From Microbacterium kyungheense (GTDB taxonomy: Bacteria; Actinomycetota; Actinomycetes; Actinomycetales; Microbacteriaceae), in the NCBI RefSeq assembly GCF_006783905.1, contig NZ_VFPE01000002.1, positions 62,001 through 126,000 of the forward strand: 64,000 nt of DNA, in the 5' to 3' direction. Position numbers and translations under genes: made by a program. How positions within the stretch are numbered: the stretch's first letter is position 1; every line of letters begins with the position of its first letter. The notes under the pieces are model-generated. The model searched no databases and was not told where the DNA came from. It saw only the letters and a program-made list of their open reading frames with translations. This document shows positions 40,683 to 50,271 of this stretch, one piece after another.

Positions 40683-41858
40683 ATGGATGCCGCGACCTCA
40701 CCCGTGCCCGCCGCCTCGGCCGAGGCGCCGTGGGGCGACGTGTGGGGGCAGGACGCCGCCGTCGAGACGCTGCGTGAGGCGGCATCCGACCCCGCGGCCA
40801 TGACGCACGCGTGGCTCATCACCGGCCCTCCCGGATCCGGACGCTCGACGCTCGCGCACGCCTTCGCGGCGGCGCTGATCGCCGAGCCCGGCGACGAGAG
40901 GACGATGCATCAGGTGCTGGGCGGCACCCATCCCGACCTCACCGCGCTGCGCACCGAGGGCGTCATCATCTCGATCAAGGACGCGCGCGCACTCGTCGAG
41001 CGGTCCTACTTCGCGCCGTCGCTCGGCCGGTATCGCGTCATCGTGATGGAGGACGCCGACCGGATGGCGGAGCGCACCTCCAACGTGCTGCTGAAGGCCC
41101 TCGAGGAGCCGCCCGAGCGCACCGTGTGGGTGCTGTGCGCGCCGAGCGACGCCGACCTGCTCCCGACGATCCGATCGCGCGTGCGCACACTGCGTCTGCG
41201 CGAGCCGGACGTGGCCGATGTCGCCGAGCTCATCGTGCGGCGCAGCGACGTCGACCCGGTCATCGCCGAGCAGTCCGCACGCCACGCGCAGCGCCACATC
41301 GGAATGGCGCAGCGGCTGGCGACGGATGCCGCGGCCCGCGCCCGCCGGGATGCCACGCTGCGGGGCGTCCTCGGCGTGCGGGGCGTCGGCGATGCCGTGG
41401 AGGTCGCCGGTGCCATCGTCGCAGCGGCCACCGACGACGCCAAGGCACTGACCGCGGAACGCGACGAGGCAGAGCGCGCCACCCTGCTGCGGACGGTCGG
41501 CATCGTCGAAGGCGCCGCGATCCCGCCGGCCGTGCGTTCGCAGCTGTCGGCGCTGGAGGACGAGCAGAAGCGCCGTGCCACGCGGAGTCTGCGCGACGGA
41601 ATCGATCGCGTGCTGACGGATCTGGAGTCGATGTTCCGCGACGTGCTGATGCTGCAGTTCGGCCGCGACGGTGCCGGGCTCATCAACCGCGAGCTCGAAC
41701 CGGAGCTGCGGGCCCTCGCGACGGCCTGGACTCCCGACCGCACCCTCACCGTCGTCGACCGGATCGGCGTCACCCGTGAGAACCTCGAACTCAACGCCGC
41801 CCCCGCGCTCGCCCTCGAGAGCATGCTCGTGACCGTCGCGAGCGGAAGGACCCCGTGA
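40683..41858 (+). CDS. holB: DNA polymerase III subunit delta'
   Basis: A 391-residue clamp-loader subunit. The P-loop region is GPPGSGRSTLAHAF, with Arg where active ATPases have Lys, as expected for the non-hydrolysing delta' subunit. VIMEDADRM, NVLLKALEEPPE and the sensor SRVRTLRLR follow, then helical collar domain. The zinc-binding Cys of gamma/tau are absent. TAGGCT seven bases upstream of the ATG suggests leaderless expression. The next gene overlaps by four bases. Confidence 0.92.
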   Translation: MDAATSPVPAASAEAPWGDVWGQDAAVETLREAASDPAAMTHAWLITGPPGSGRSTLAHAFAAALIAEPGDERTMHQVLGGTHPDLTALRTEGVIISIKDARALVERSYFAPSLGRYRVIVMEDADRMAERTSNVLLKALEEPPERTVWVLCAPSDADLLPTIRSRVRTLRLREPDVADVAELIVRRSDVDPVIAEQSARHAQRHIGMAQRLATDAAARARRDATLRGVLGVRGVGDAVEVAGAIVAAATDDAKALTAERDEAERATLLRTVGIVEGAAIPPAVRSQLSALEDEQKRRATRSLRDGIDRVLTDLESMFRDVLMLQFGRDGAGLINRELEPELRALATAWTPDRTLTVVDRIGVTRENLELNAAPALALESMLVTVASGRTP

Positions 41859-43429
41859 ACACGACCCAGCCGCGTCGTCGCCGCCCCCGCCTGATCGCCC
41901 GCGCCGGAGCGGTGCTCGCCGGGGTGGTCGCGGCATCCCTCGCCCTCAGTGGATGCCTCTACTCGATGATCCCCGAGAACACGCCGCGGCCGACCACCAG
42001 CAAGGCGCCCGACTCCGAAGGGGTCGCCGACGATCTGCTGCCGTACTACGAGCAGACCGTCGACTGGTCGACGTGCAACGGCACGTTCGACTGCGCGACC
42101 ATCACGGCGCCGCTGGACTGGTCCGATCCCTCCAAGGGCGACATCGACCTCGCGCTCATCCGTCACCGGGCCGAGGGTGGCGGCGAGCCGATCGGATCGC
42201 TGCTGACGAACCCCGGCGGGCCCGGCGCGAGCGGCATCGGCCTGGTGCGCGATTCGGTGGACTACGCCGTCGCCGCCCCCGTGCGCGAGAAGTTCGACGT
42301 GATCGGCTTTGACCCTCGGGGCGTGGGGGAGTCGACGGCGGTGACGTGCTACGACGCCGCCGACATGGACGCGTATCTGTTCGACATCCCGGCGAACAAG
42401 CGCGGCACGGATGCCTGGAACGACGAGCTGCTCGCGAACCACAAGGCGTTCGGCGAGGCGTGCGACGCGAACAGCGACGGCATCCTCCCGTACATCACGA
42501 CCGACAACTCCGCGCGCGACATGGATCTGATGCGCGCCGTGCTCGGCGACAAGGAGCTCTACTACCTGGGCTACTCGTACGGCACGTTCCTCGGCGCGAC
42601 CTACGCGAAGCTGTTCCCCGACAAGGTCGGTCGGCTCGTGCTCGACGGCGCGATCGACCCGTCGATCCCGGGCCTGGACGTCGGCGTCTCGCAGGCGGTC
42701 GGCTTCGAGTCGGCCCTGCGTGCGTACATGGCCGACTGCCTGACCGACAAGGACTGCCCGTTCCGCGGCACCGTCGACGACGCGATGGACGATCTCGGCA
42801 CGCTGCTGGCCAGCGTCGACCGCGATCCGATCGCGAACGCGGACGGTCGTCAGCTCGGCGCCGATTCGCTCATGACGGCGATCGTCGCCGCCCTGTACTC
42901 GCAGGACAGCTGGGGCTACCTCACGCAGGCGCTGAGCGACGTGCTCGGCGGCGATGCGAGCGTGGCGTTCCAGCTCGCCGACTTCTACTACAACCGCCAG
43001 GACGGCGTGTACCTCGACAACCAGACCGAGGCGTTCCGTGCGTACAACTGCATGGACTACCCGGTGGATGCCACCGACCAGCAGCAGGCGGACGCCGATG
43101 CGCTCCTGGCCGCAGAGGCGCCGACGATCGCGCCTTACTGGGACGGACCCGACCCCTGCGAGGTCTGGCCGTACCCGGCCACTGGGGTGCGCGAGCGCAT
43201 CACGGCCGACGGTGCGGCGCCGATCGTCGTGGTCGGCACCACGAACGACCCCGCCACCCCGTACCAGTGGGCGGTGTCGCTGGCCGACCAGCTGTCGTCG
43301 GGCGTGCTCGTGACGCGCGTGGGTGAGGGCCACACCGGCTACAACAAGGGCAACTCGTGCGTCGACGACGCGGTGAACACCTACCTCATCGACGGCACCG
43401 CGCCCCAGGACGGCCTGCGCTGCGAGTGA
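41855..43429 (+). CDS. Secreted TAP-like alpha/beta hydrolase lipoprotein
   Basis: A 524-residue lipoprotein with signal peptide and lipobox ALSGC (lipid-modified Cys34). The alpha/beta hydrolase fold shows NPGGPGASG (oxyanion region), GFDPRGVGEST, the nucleophile elbow GYSYGTFLG, and the C-terminal TAP-like part with GTTNDPATPYQWA and the catalytic His in GEGHTGY. Relatives are tripeptidyl aminopeptidases and mycobacterial esterase-like hydrolases; activity on peptides is likely but unproven. GTG start overlaps holB (GTGA), a position commonly seen in this group of bacteria. Confidence 0.9.
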   Translation: MNTTQPRRRRPRLIARAGAVLAGVVAASLALSGCLYSMIPENTPRPTTSKAPDSEGVADDLLPYYEQTVDWSTCNGTFDCATITAPLDWSDPSKGDIDLALIRHRAEGGGEPIGSLLTNPGGPGASGIGLVRDSVDYAVAAPVREKFDVIGFDPRGVGESTAVTCYDAADMDAYLFDIPANKRGTDAWNDELLANHKAFGEACDANSDGILPYITTDNSARDMDLMRAVLGDKELYYLGYSYGTFLGATYAKLFPDKVGRLVLDGAIDPSIPGLDVGVSQAVGFESALRAYMADCLTDKDCPFRGTVDDAMDDLGTLLASVDRDPIANADGRQLGADSLMTAIVAALYSQDSWGYLTQALSDVLGGDASVAFQLADFYYNRQDGVYLDNQTEAFRAYNCMDYPVDATDQQQADADALLAAEAPTIAPYWDGPDPCEVWPYPATGVRERITADGAAPIVVVGTTNDPATPYQWAVSLADQLSSGVLVTRVGEGHTGYNKGNSCVDDAVNTYLIDGTAPQDGLRCE

Positions 43430-43444
43430 GCGGCGACGGAGCCC

Positions 43445-44104
43445 TCAGCGGCGCAGCACGCGCCGTGCGAGGGTGTTGCCGAGGAACTGCACGAGCTGCA
43501 CGATCACGATGATCACCAGGACGGCCGCCCACGTGACCCACGGGTTGAACTGCTTGAACCCGTAGACGATGGCGAACTCGCCGAGGCCGCCGGCGGCGAC
43601 GGCACCGGCGATCGCGGTCATGTCGACGAGCGCGACCACGATGAACGTGTAGCCGAGGATGAGCGGGCCGAGCGCCTCGCGCGGCAGCAGCCGCAGCAGG
43701 ATGCGCGAACGGCTCGCGCCCGTCGCGCGGGCCGCCTCGATCACACCGGGGCGCACCGTCAGCAGGTTCTGCTCGACGATGCGGCTGATCGCGAACAGCG
43801 AGGCGATCGTGATCGCGAAGATGCCGAACACCGGCCCGATGCCGGGGATGCCGAGGGCGCGCGCGAGCGGCTGGACCGCCGCGAGCAGGATCACGAACGG
43901 GATCGGCCGGAAGAAGTTGACGACGACGTTGAGCGTGCCGAACAGGAACCGATTCGGGAACAGGTTCCCCGGACGCGTGGCATACAGCGCGAGGCCGACG
44001 AACAGTCCCGCGATGCCGCCGAACACGAGGCTGAGCGACACCACGTACAGCGTCTCGGCGGTGGCCTCCCACAGGTCGGGGAGCAGGTCGATGAGCCTAT
44101 CCAC
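43445..44104 (-). CDS. metI: Methionine ABC transporter permease
   Basis: A 219-residue permease with five to six TM helices. The MetI-specific FFRPIPFVILLAAVQPLAR and the EAA loop EAARATGASRSRILLRLLPREALGPLI, which contacts MetN, are clear. The start GTG at 44104 overlaps the metN stop by eight bases. It forms the membrane channel of the MetQNI D/L-methionine importer. Confidence 0.94.
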   Translation of the reverse strand: MDRLIDLLPDLWEATAETLYVVSLSLVFGGIAGLFVGLALYATRPGNLFPNRFLFGTLNVVVNFFRPIPFVILLAAVQPLARALGIPGIGPVFGIFAITIASLFAISRIVEQNLLTVRPGVIEAARATGASRSRILLRLLPREALGPLILGYTFIVVALVDMTAIAGAVAAGGLGEFAIVYGFKQFNPWVTWAAVLVIIVIVQLVQFLGNTLARRVLRR

Positions 44105-45170
44105 GGGAGTCCTCCTCGATGAGCGGCGCGAAGGCCGAGACCGTGTCGATCGCGCGCTGGACGGCATCCGCATCGCCGCTCAGAGCCAGCGTGAGGTGTC
44201 CGAACACGCGACCGCGGATGTCGTTGATGCCGCCGTGGACGAGCTCGAACCGCACGTCGTGCGCCGCGAGGGCCGCGAACACGTCAGCCTGCGTCGCGGC
44301 GACCTGACCGCCGGGCTCGAGATCGCCGATACGTCCGCCGTCGCCGATCTGCAGGGTGACGATGCGCCCGGGGTGCCGTTCACGCAGCGTGCGCAGCTGG
44401 GGTCCGGCGGGGACGTCCTCGATGATGCTCGCGACGAACCGGCGCGTCGCCGCGTGCTGCGGCGACGAGAGCACGTCGAACACGTCGCCGCTCTCGATGA
44501 TGCGGCCGTGCTCCATGACGACGACGCGGTCGGCGAGCGTGCGGATCACGTCCATCTCGTGCGTGATGACGAGGATGGTGACGCCGAGCTCGGCGTTGAC
44601 GCGCTTGAGCAGGGCGAGCACCTCCTGCGTCGTGTCGGGGTCGAGTGCGCTGGTGGCCTCGTCGGCGAGCAGGATGCGGGGGCTCGTCGCGAGCGCCCGG
44701 GCGATGCCGACCCGCTGCTTCTGCCCGCCCGAGAGCTGCTCGGGGTAGCTGCCCGCCTTGTCGGCGAGGCCGACGAAGCGCAGCAGCTCTTCCACACGCG
44801 CCGTGATCTCGGTCCGAGGGCGCCGGGCGACCTCGAGCGGGTACGCGACGTTCTTCGCGACGGTGCGCGAGTCGAAGAGGTTGAACTGCTGGAAGATCAT
44901 GCCGATGTCGCCCCGCAATGCGCGCAGCTCGCGCTCGCGCAGGTGCGTGATGTCGCGGCCGTCGATCTCGACGGTCCCCGACGTCGGCGTCTCGAGGGCG
45001 TTCACCAGGCGGAGCACGGTGCTCTTGCCGGCGCCGGAGTAGCCGATGATGCCGCACACCTCGCCCGCGGCGACGGTCAGCGAGACATCGTCGACGGCGA
45101 CGACGGATGCGGCGTCCTTCGAGGGTCGCGGAAAGGTCTTTGTCACGCCGGTGAGGCGGATGAGGGTCAT
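44097..45170 (-). CDS. metN: Methionine ABC transporter ATP-binding protein
   Basis: A 357-residue ATPase. Walker A is GYSGAGKSTVLRL, the Q loop is IFQQFNLFDSRTV, signature LSGGQKQRVGIARAL, Walker B ILLADEATSALD and the H loop is VITHEMD. The C-terminal NIL domain (from about 275) is the methionine-binding regulatory ACT-like part that inhibits transport when the pool is high. AGGAG is seven bases upstream of the ATG. Confidence 0.95.
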   Translation of the reverse strand: MTLIRLTGVTKTFPRPSKDAASVVAVDDVSLTVAAGEVCGIIGYSGAGKSTVLRLVNALETPTSGTVEIDGRDITHLRERELRALRGDIGMIFQQFNLFDSRTVAKNVAYPLEVARRPRTEITARVEELLRFVGLADKAGSYPEQLSGGQKQRVGIARALATSPRILLADEATSALDPDTTQEVLALLKRVNAELGVTILVITHEMDVIRTLADRVVVMEHGRIIESGDVFDVLSSPQHAATRRFVASIIEDVPAGPQLRTLRERHPGRIVTLQIGDGGRIGDLEPGGQVAATQADVFAALAAHDVRFELVHGGINDIRGRVFGHLTLALSGDADAVQRAIDTVSAFAPLIEEDSRG

Positions 45171-45247
45171 GTGTGCTCCTCGGAGGAACGCGCATGCGGC
45201 CCGTTCGCGCAGAGGCGATCGGGCCGCACACGTCGGTGGTGCCGGTG

Positions 45248-46150
45248 TTACGAGTTCGCGCGGATGTCGTCCTCGACGTCGGTGAGCGACGCGACGAGGT
45301 CGTCGACCGGCGTCTTGACGAGGACGGCAGTCCCGCCGGACGCCTCCACGACACCGTCGAGCACCTTCTGCGTGTTCTGGTAGATCTCGACGAGCTTCAG
45401 GTAGGTCGGGTTGTCGGCGTCCGCGGCCTTGGCCGCGAAGATGTTGATGTACGGGATCGCCGCCGGGTCGGCCGGGTCGTCCTGCGCGATCGCGTCGTCC
45501 GCCGTCAGGCCGGCGTCCTCGAGGAAGTCGTTGTTGACGATGGCCGCAGCGACGTCGGGCAGCGAGGTCGCGGTGAACGAGGCATCCAGCGCCTCGACCT
45601 TCACCTTCGAGTCCGGCAGCACGTCGGCGACGGTCGAGAACGGCGAGCCACCGTCTTCGAGCTCGATGAGACCGGCCGACTGCAGCACGAGGAGCCCGCG
45701 CGCCTGGTTCGACTCGTCGTTGGGAACGGCGACGGTGGCGCCGTCCGGGATGTCGTCGACCGAGTCGTACTGCGACGAGTACAGGCCCAGCGGGTAGATC
45801 GCCGTCGAGCCGATCGGCTGCAGGTCGTCGTCGCTGTTGACGTTGTAGGTCGCGAGGTAGATGACGTGCTGGAACTCGTTGAGGTCCAGCTCGCCCGCCG
45901 ACAGCGCGGGATTGGGCTGCGTGTACTCGGTGAAGTTGACCAGCTCGACGTCGATGCCCTCATCGGCGGCGGCATCGGTGAAGGTCTCCCAGTACGGGTC
46001 GCCGGAGTTGACGACACCGATGCGGACGGTCTTCTGCTCCTCGGTGCTGCCCGAGGCGGAGTCGGCGCCGGTTCCGGCGCATCCGGCCAGGAGGAGGGCG
46101 ACCGGCAGGGCGAGTGCCGCGGCGGCGATGAGCTTCTTGGGCGTGGACAT
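45248..46150 (-). CDS. metQ: Methionine-binding NlpA lipoprotein
   Basis: A 300-residue substrate-binding lipoprotein with lipobox LLLAGC (Cys24) and the NlpA/MetQ fold: VRIGVVNSGDPYWETFTDAA, FTEYTQPNPALSAGELDLNEFQH, IYPLGLYS, and VPNDESNQARGLLVLQ. The start is ATG with AGGAG about ten bases upstream. It is the first gene of metQ-metN-metI. The 226 bp upstream (to tRNA-Thr) show no recognisable SAM riboswitch. Confidence 0.94.
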   Translation of the reverse strand: MSTPKKLIAAAALALPVALLLAGCAGTGADSASGSTEEQKTVRIGVVNSGDPYWETFTDAAADEGIDVELVNFTEYTQPNPALSAGELDLNEFQHVIYLATYNVNSDDDLQPIGSTAIYPLGLYSSQYDSVDDIPDGATVAVPNDESNQARGLLVLQSAGLIELEDGGSPFSTVADVLPDSKVKVEALDASFTATSLPDVAAAIVNNDFLEDAGLTADDAIAQDDPADPAAIPYINIFAAKAADADNPTYLKLVEIYQNTQKVLDGVVEASGGTAVLVKTPVDDLVASLTDVEDDIRANS

Positions 46151-46376
46151 GTGTGCGTGCTCCTGTGGATCGAGGCCCGTCGGGGCTTGTGACCGCGCAC
46201 GCGATCCACCGGACCGCGCACGCTTCGTCGCGGGCCGATTCGACCGTACGAGGGCGGGCGCCGATCTCCGAACCGGGGCGTAACACGTGGACACCGTGAG
46301 CGCTCTGCCGGCGTGGTTCGCGAGCACTCCGCAAACCCTGTAAGATCGATGCTTGTGCAACGCGCAAGCGAAGCGC

Positions 46377-46448
46377 GCCACCTTAGCTCAGTGGTAGAGC
46401 ATCCCACTCGTAATGGGAAGGCCGTCAGTTCAATCCTGACAGGTGGCT
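46377..46448 (+). tRNA. tRNA-Thr (CGT)
   Basis: Cloverleaf with acceptor GCCACCT/AGGTGGC, D arm GCTC/GAGC, anticodon stem TCCCA/TGGGA with loop CTCGTAA (anticodon CGT), and T arm GTCAG/CTGAC. Discriminator is T and CCA is not encoded. TAAGAT at 46341-46346 is a probable -10 box. Confidence 0.96.
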
Positions 46449-46459
46449 CCGATGTGAAG

Positions 46460-46484
46460 ACGGCCGCAGATCTGCGGCCGTTTT
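46460..46484 (+). terminator. Terminator of tRNA-Thr
   Basis: A perfect 22-bp palindrome, ACGGCCGCAGA with TCTGCGGCCGT (46460-46481), followed by TTT. It lies 11 bases beyond the tRNA. Confidence 0.85.
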
Positions 46485-46508
46485 CCGTATCCCGAAGACG
46501 GAGGCCCG

Positions 46509-46907
46509 GTGTCCGACGCGATCGATGCCATCGCTGAGATCTTCACCTGGATCGGGTTCGGGCTGGGGCTGGTGCTCGCCGTCATCGCGCTGATCATGCG
46601 CCTCGCCGACGGCACGTGGGTGCGCACGCAGGGCGTCGTCGACGACGGGCCGCACGGCCGCCTCATCCGCTGGTTCGACGACCACGCCGGGGGAGTCGGC
46701 GTCGCCTACCTGTCGCACGAGCAGGAGCGACGGATCGGGACGGCCGAGACCGCCGAGGTGTATGTGAGGCCGGGACGCCACGACCGGGTTCGGCTCACCC
46801 TCGGCTCGCCCGCGGTGCGGGCGGTCGGGCTGCTGGCCGCCGGACTGCTGGCCCTCGGCGTGATCGCCCTGGCGACCTCGCTCGTGCTGCTGTTCGTCCG
46901 CGGCTGA
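46509..46907 (+). CDS. Small membrane protein of unknown function
   Basis: A 132-residue protein with a TM helix at each end (IFTWIGFGLGLVLAVIALIMRL and AVGLLAAGLLALGVIALATSLVLLFV) and a soluble middle of about 60 residues that contains GTWVRTQGVVDDGPHGRLIRWFDD. No family is recognised. The start is GTG; GGAGGCCCG is just upstream. Its codon use is like its neighbours, and it converges with the next transporter gene. It could be a housekeeping integral membrane protein. Confidence 0.72.
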   Translation: MSDAIDAIAEIFTWIGFGLGLVLAVIALIMRLADGTWVRTQGVVDDGPHGRLIRWFDDHAGGVGVAYLSHEQERRIGTAETAEVYVRPGRHDRVRLTLGSPAVRAVGLLAAGLLALGVIALATSLVLLFVRG

Positions 46908-46937
46908 TCCTGCGCGGCTGATCCTCCGCCGCAGGCC

Positions 46938-47894
46938 TCACGCCAGGGCGAGCATCCCCCCGGCGACGAGGGCCAGGGCCAGCCCGATCCACTGGACGGC
47001 GGCCACACGCTCGCGCAGCACGATCGCGGCGAGGAGGATCGTACCCGCGGGGTAGAGGGCGGTGAGCGCCGACACGACGGCCAGGTCGCCCTCTCGCAGC
47101 GCGAGCAGCATGAGGGCGTTGGCGGCGGCATCCGCGACTCCGCACACGATCGCCAGCCACCACGCGCGCGCGGCCGAGGGCACGACCGCCACGGTGCCGC
47201 TCACGGCGTGCTCGAGGTCGGAGCGGCCGCTCGGGGTCGCGCCGAGCGGCCGCTCCGACACGTGCAGCACGGAGCGGGCAGGAGAGCCGCGGCGCAGTGC
47301 ACCCAGCACCAGCACGGCCACCACCGCGCATGTCAGCGCGCCGCTCGTGGCGCGGCTGGCGACCAGCGGCGCGAGGCCGCTGTCGGCGGAGGTCTGGTCG
47401 ACGATGATGAGGAACGCGCCGATCGCGAGTCCCGCGCCGACCGCCATCGCGAGCCCGCGGGCGCTCGGGCGGACGATCCGCTCGCCGGGGATGAAGCCCA
47501 CCAGCACCACTGCCACGAGTGCCAGGCCGAGCCCGGCATATCCGATGGGAGCGAGTGCCTCGCCGTCGACGAGGAGACCCCACAGCATGGGCGCGATGGC
47601 CGAGACCACGGCGGTGAGCGGCGAGAGGATGCTCATCGGCCCGAGCGCGAGGCACGCATACAGCAGCCCGATCGCGACGACGCTGACGACGCCTCCGAGC
47701 ACGCCCCACGCGAGGTCTGCGCCGCTGGCGCTGCCGCCCAGCAGGGGTTGCGCGACGGCGAGGGCGATGAGGCCCGAAAGGGCGGCGACGGCGGTGACGA
47801 CGAGGGAGCGCAGGCGCTTGGCGGCGAGTCCGCCGAGGAAGTCGGCCGAGCCGTACACGAGGGCGCCGACCAGTGCGAGAGCGGCGGAGAGCAT
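46938..47894 (-). CDS. EamA/DMT-type transporter
   Basis: A 318-residue membrane protein with about ten helices in two EamA repeats (first GALVYGSADFLGGLAAKRL, second near AIVCGVADAAANALMLLALR; final ALYPAGTILLAAIVLRERV). The substrate is unknown. An extra loop of about 30 residues between the two halves is encoded by an 18-bp perfect inverted repeat and flanks (47217-47259). On the minus strand TAGGCT (47903-47908) is eight bases before the ATG. Confidence 0.85.
   Translation of the reverse strand: MLSAALALVGALVYGSADFLGGLAAKRLRSLVVTAVAALSGLIALAVAQPLLGGSASGADLAWGVLGGVVSVVAIGLLYACLALGPMSILSPLTAVVSAIAPMLWGLLVDGEALAPIGYAGLGLALVAVVLVGFIPGERIVRPSARGLAMAVGAGLAIGAFLIIVDQTSADSGLAPLVASRATSGALTCAVVAVLVLGALRRGSPARSVLHVSERPLGATPSGRSDLEHAVSGTVAVVPSAARAWWLAIVCGVADAAANALMLLALREGDLAVVSALTALYPAGTILLAAIVLRERVAAVQWIGLALALVAGGMLALA
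47217..47259. repeat. Perfect inverted repeat inside the DMT transporter gene
   Basis: GTCGGAGCGGCCGCTCGG (47217-47234) is perfectly inverted at 47242-47259 around a seven-base loop GGTCGCG. Each arm contains the smaller palindrome GAGCGGCCGCTC. It is translated in frame on the minus strand as SERPLGATPSGRSD, in a loop between membrane helices. It looks like a mobile palindromic repeat tolerated in coding DNA. Confidence 0.8.
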
Positions 47895-47988
47895 CGTCAG
47901 GGAGCCTAGCGAAGACGGTGTCCGCGGTGGCTGTCAAGAGGACGACGTGATTTGCGCGCACACGCAACTTGCTAGATAAGCTAGCGAT

Positions 47989-50271
47989 ATGACGCAGCCT
48001 CATCACGCGAGACGAGTACCCACGCGATGGCTGCGAATCGGCATCCCGGTCCTTCTCGTGCTGATCTGGCTCACCGCCGGCTCGATCGGGGGCCCGTACT
48101 TCGGCAAGGTCGACGAGGTCTCGTCGAACGACCGCTCGACGTTCCTGCCCGAGAGCGCGGACGCCACGCAGGTGAACGAGCGGCTCGGCGACTTCCTGGG
48201 CGAGGAGAGCATCCCCGCGGTCGTCGTGGTGACCGGCGACGGCGAGCTCACCGACGACCAGATCGCCGACGTGCAGGCACTGGCCGACGACATCGCCGAC
48301 CTCGATGACGTCGCCGGCGACATCTCGCCGCCGATCCCGTCCGAGGACGGTGAAGCAGTACAGCTGTTCGTGCCGATCGACGCGTCGGGCGAGGTGGGCG
48401 ACACCGTCGCCGAGATCCGGGGGATGGCCGCGGACGAGCTGCCCGACGACCTCACCGCGTGGGTCACCGGCCCCGCCGGGTTCACCGCCGACCTCGTCGA
48501 GGGCTTCCTCGGCATTGACGGGCTGCTGCTCGGGGTGGCCCTGCTCGCCGTCTTCGTCATCCTCGTCATCGTCTACCGGTCGCCGCTGCTGCCGATCCTC
48601 GTGCTCGCCACCTCGATCTTCGCGCTGTGCGCGGCGCTGCTGACGGTGTGGTGGCTCGCGTACGCGGGCATCTTCGTGCTGAACGGGCAGGTGCAGGGCA
48701 TCCTGTTCATCCTCGTGATCGGGGCGGCGACCGACTACGCGCTGCTGTACGTCGCACGGTTCCGGGAGGCGATCGCCTCAGGAGAGCGCAGATGGGATGC
48801 CACCCTCACGGCGTGGCGCGGCGCATTCGAGCCGATCCTCGCGTCCGGCGGCACGGTGATCGCCGGCCTGCTGTGCCTGCTGCTGTCGGACCTCGCCACC
48901 AACCGCGCGCTGGGGCCCATCGCCTCGATCGGCATCGCGTTCTCGGTGCTGTCGGCGCTCACCTTCCTGCCCGCGCTCATGGCGCTGTGCGGACGCGCTG
49001 CCTTCTGGCCGTTCATCCCCAAGCACGCCGTCGCCGCGATCCCCGACGACCTCACGCAGCCGGTGAAGGGTCTGTGGCCGCGCCAGGCCCGGTTCGTCGC
49101 GCGCCACGCGCGCGTCGTGTGGATCGTCTGCACCGTCGTGCTGCTGGCGGGCGCGCTCGGCATCACGCAGCTGAAGGCCGACGGCGTGCCGACGAGCGAC
49201 CTCGTGCTGGGTGCCTCCGAGGCGCGCGACGGCCAGGAGGTGCTCGCCGAGCACTTCCCCGCCGGATCGGGGTCGCCCGTCTACGTCGTGGTGTCCGAGG
49301 ACGACCTCGCCGAGACGGTCGAGGTGCTCGACGCGTCGGACGGCATCGAGTCGGTCTCGGTGGCGTCGGAGGATTCGCCGACGGGGCAGGCCGAGGTCGA
49401 GCTCGAGGACGGCGAGCCGGTGTTCACCGCCGTCGGGCCTCCGGGCACCCCCGCACCGGAGCCGACCGTCTCGGACGGCGACGTGCTCGTCATCGGAACA
49501 CTGACGGATGCCGCCGACTCCGTCGCCGCCGAGGACACGGTCCGCGCGCTCCGCGCCGACCTCGACGAGTCGCTCGGTGCGGGCACCGCGCTCGTCGGCG
49601 GCGAGACGGCGACCGACATCGACACCAACGACACGTCCACGCGCGACCGCACGCTCATCATCCCCGTCATCCTGGCGGTGATCCTGGTGATCCTCATGCT
49701 GCTGCTGAGGTCGATCCTCGCCCCGGTGCTGCTCATCGCGACGGTCATCCTCTCGTTCGCCACAGCGCTCGGCGTCAGCGCCCTCGTCTTCGACGGCGTG
49801 TTCCACTTCCCCGGAGTCGATCCCGCCGTGCCGCTGTACGGGTTCGTCTTCCTGGTGGCGCTCGGCGTGGACTACAACATCTTCCTGATGTCGCGCGTGC
49901 GCGAGGAGTCGCTCCTCCACGGCACGAGACCCGGCATCCTCCGGGGCCTCGTCGCCACCGGCGGTGTCATCACGTCGGCCGGTCTCGTGCTCGCCGCGAC
50001 GTTCGCCGCGCTCGGCGTCATCCCGATCCTGTTCCTCGCGCAGATCGCGTTCATCGTGGCGTTCGGCGTGCTGCTCGACACGTTCGTGGTGCGCTCGCTC
50101 CTCGTTCCGGCCCTCTCGTACGACATCGGCCGGGCGATCTGGTGGCCGTCGAAGCTGTGGCGCCGCGACGCCGCGTCCGCACCGGCCGCGCCGCGCGACA
50201 CGCCGTCCGCGATCGCCGAGGACGGTCATCCTCTCACCCGCGAGGAGTACCGGCGTACGCTCGAACCATGA
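47989..50271 (+). CDS. MMPL family transporter
   Basis: A 760-residue RND-type exporter of the MMPL class. It has 12 predicted TM helices in two halves, each with the family motif: GAATDYALLYVARFREA and ALGVDYNIFLMSRVREE. Two large extracytoplasmic domains are rich in Asp/Glu. Relatives export lipids or drugs; the cargo is unknown. TAAGCT (47977-47982) stands six bases before the ATG. It overlaps the nicotinamidase gene by four bases (ATGA). Confidence 0.9.
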   Translation: MTQPHHARRVPTRWLRIGIPVLLVLIWLTAGSIGGPYFGKVDEVSSNDRSTFLPESADATQVNERLGDFLGEESIPAVVVVTGDGELTDDQIADVQALADDIADLDDVAGDISPPIPSEDGEAVQLFVPIDASGEVGDTVAEIRGMAADELPDDLTAWVTGPAGFTADLVEGFLGIDGLLLGVALLAVFVILVIVYRSPLLPILVLATSIFALCAALLTVWWLAYAGIFVLNGQVQGILFILVIGAATDYALLYVARFREAIASGERRWDATLTAWRGAFEPILASGGTVIAGLLCLLLSDLATNRALGPIASIGIAFSVLSALTFLPALMALCGRAAFWPFIPKHAVAAIPDDLTQPVKGLWPRQARFVARHARVVWIVCTVVLLAGALGITQLKADGVPTSDLVLGASEARDGQEVLAEHFPAGSGSPVYVVVSEDDLAETVEVLDASDGIESVSVASEDSPTGQAEVELEDGEPVFTAVGPPGTPAPEPTVSDGDVLVIGTLTDAADSVAAEDTVRALRADLDESLGAGTALVGGETATDIDTNDTSTRDRTLIIPVILAVILVILMLLLRSILAPVLLIATVILSFATALGVSALVFDGVFHFPGVDPAVPLYGFVFLVALGVDYNIFLMSRVREESLLHGTRPGILRGLVATGGVITSAGLVLAATFAALGVIPILFLAQIAFIVAFGVLLDTFVVRSLLVPALSYDIGRAIWWPSKLWRRDAASAPAAPRDTPSAIAEDGHPLTREEYRRTLEP

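Noticed and set aside
46151-46376. SAM-responsive riboswitch upstream of metQ
   Set aside because: None of the conserved cores of SAM-I, SAM-II or SAM-IV aptamers could be recognised by eye on the minus strand. A covariance search would settle it.
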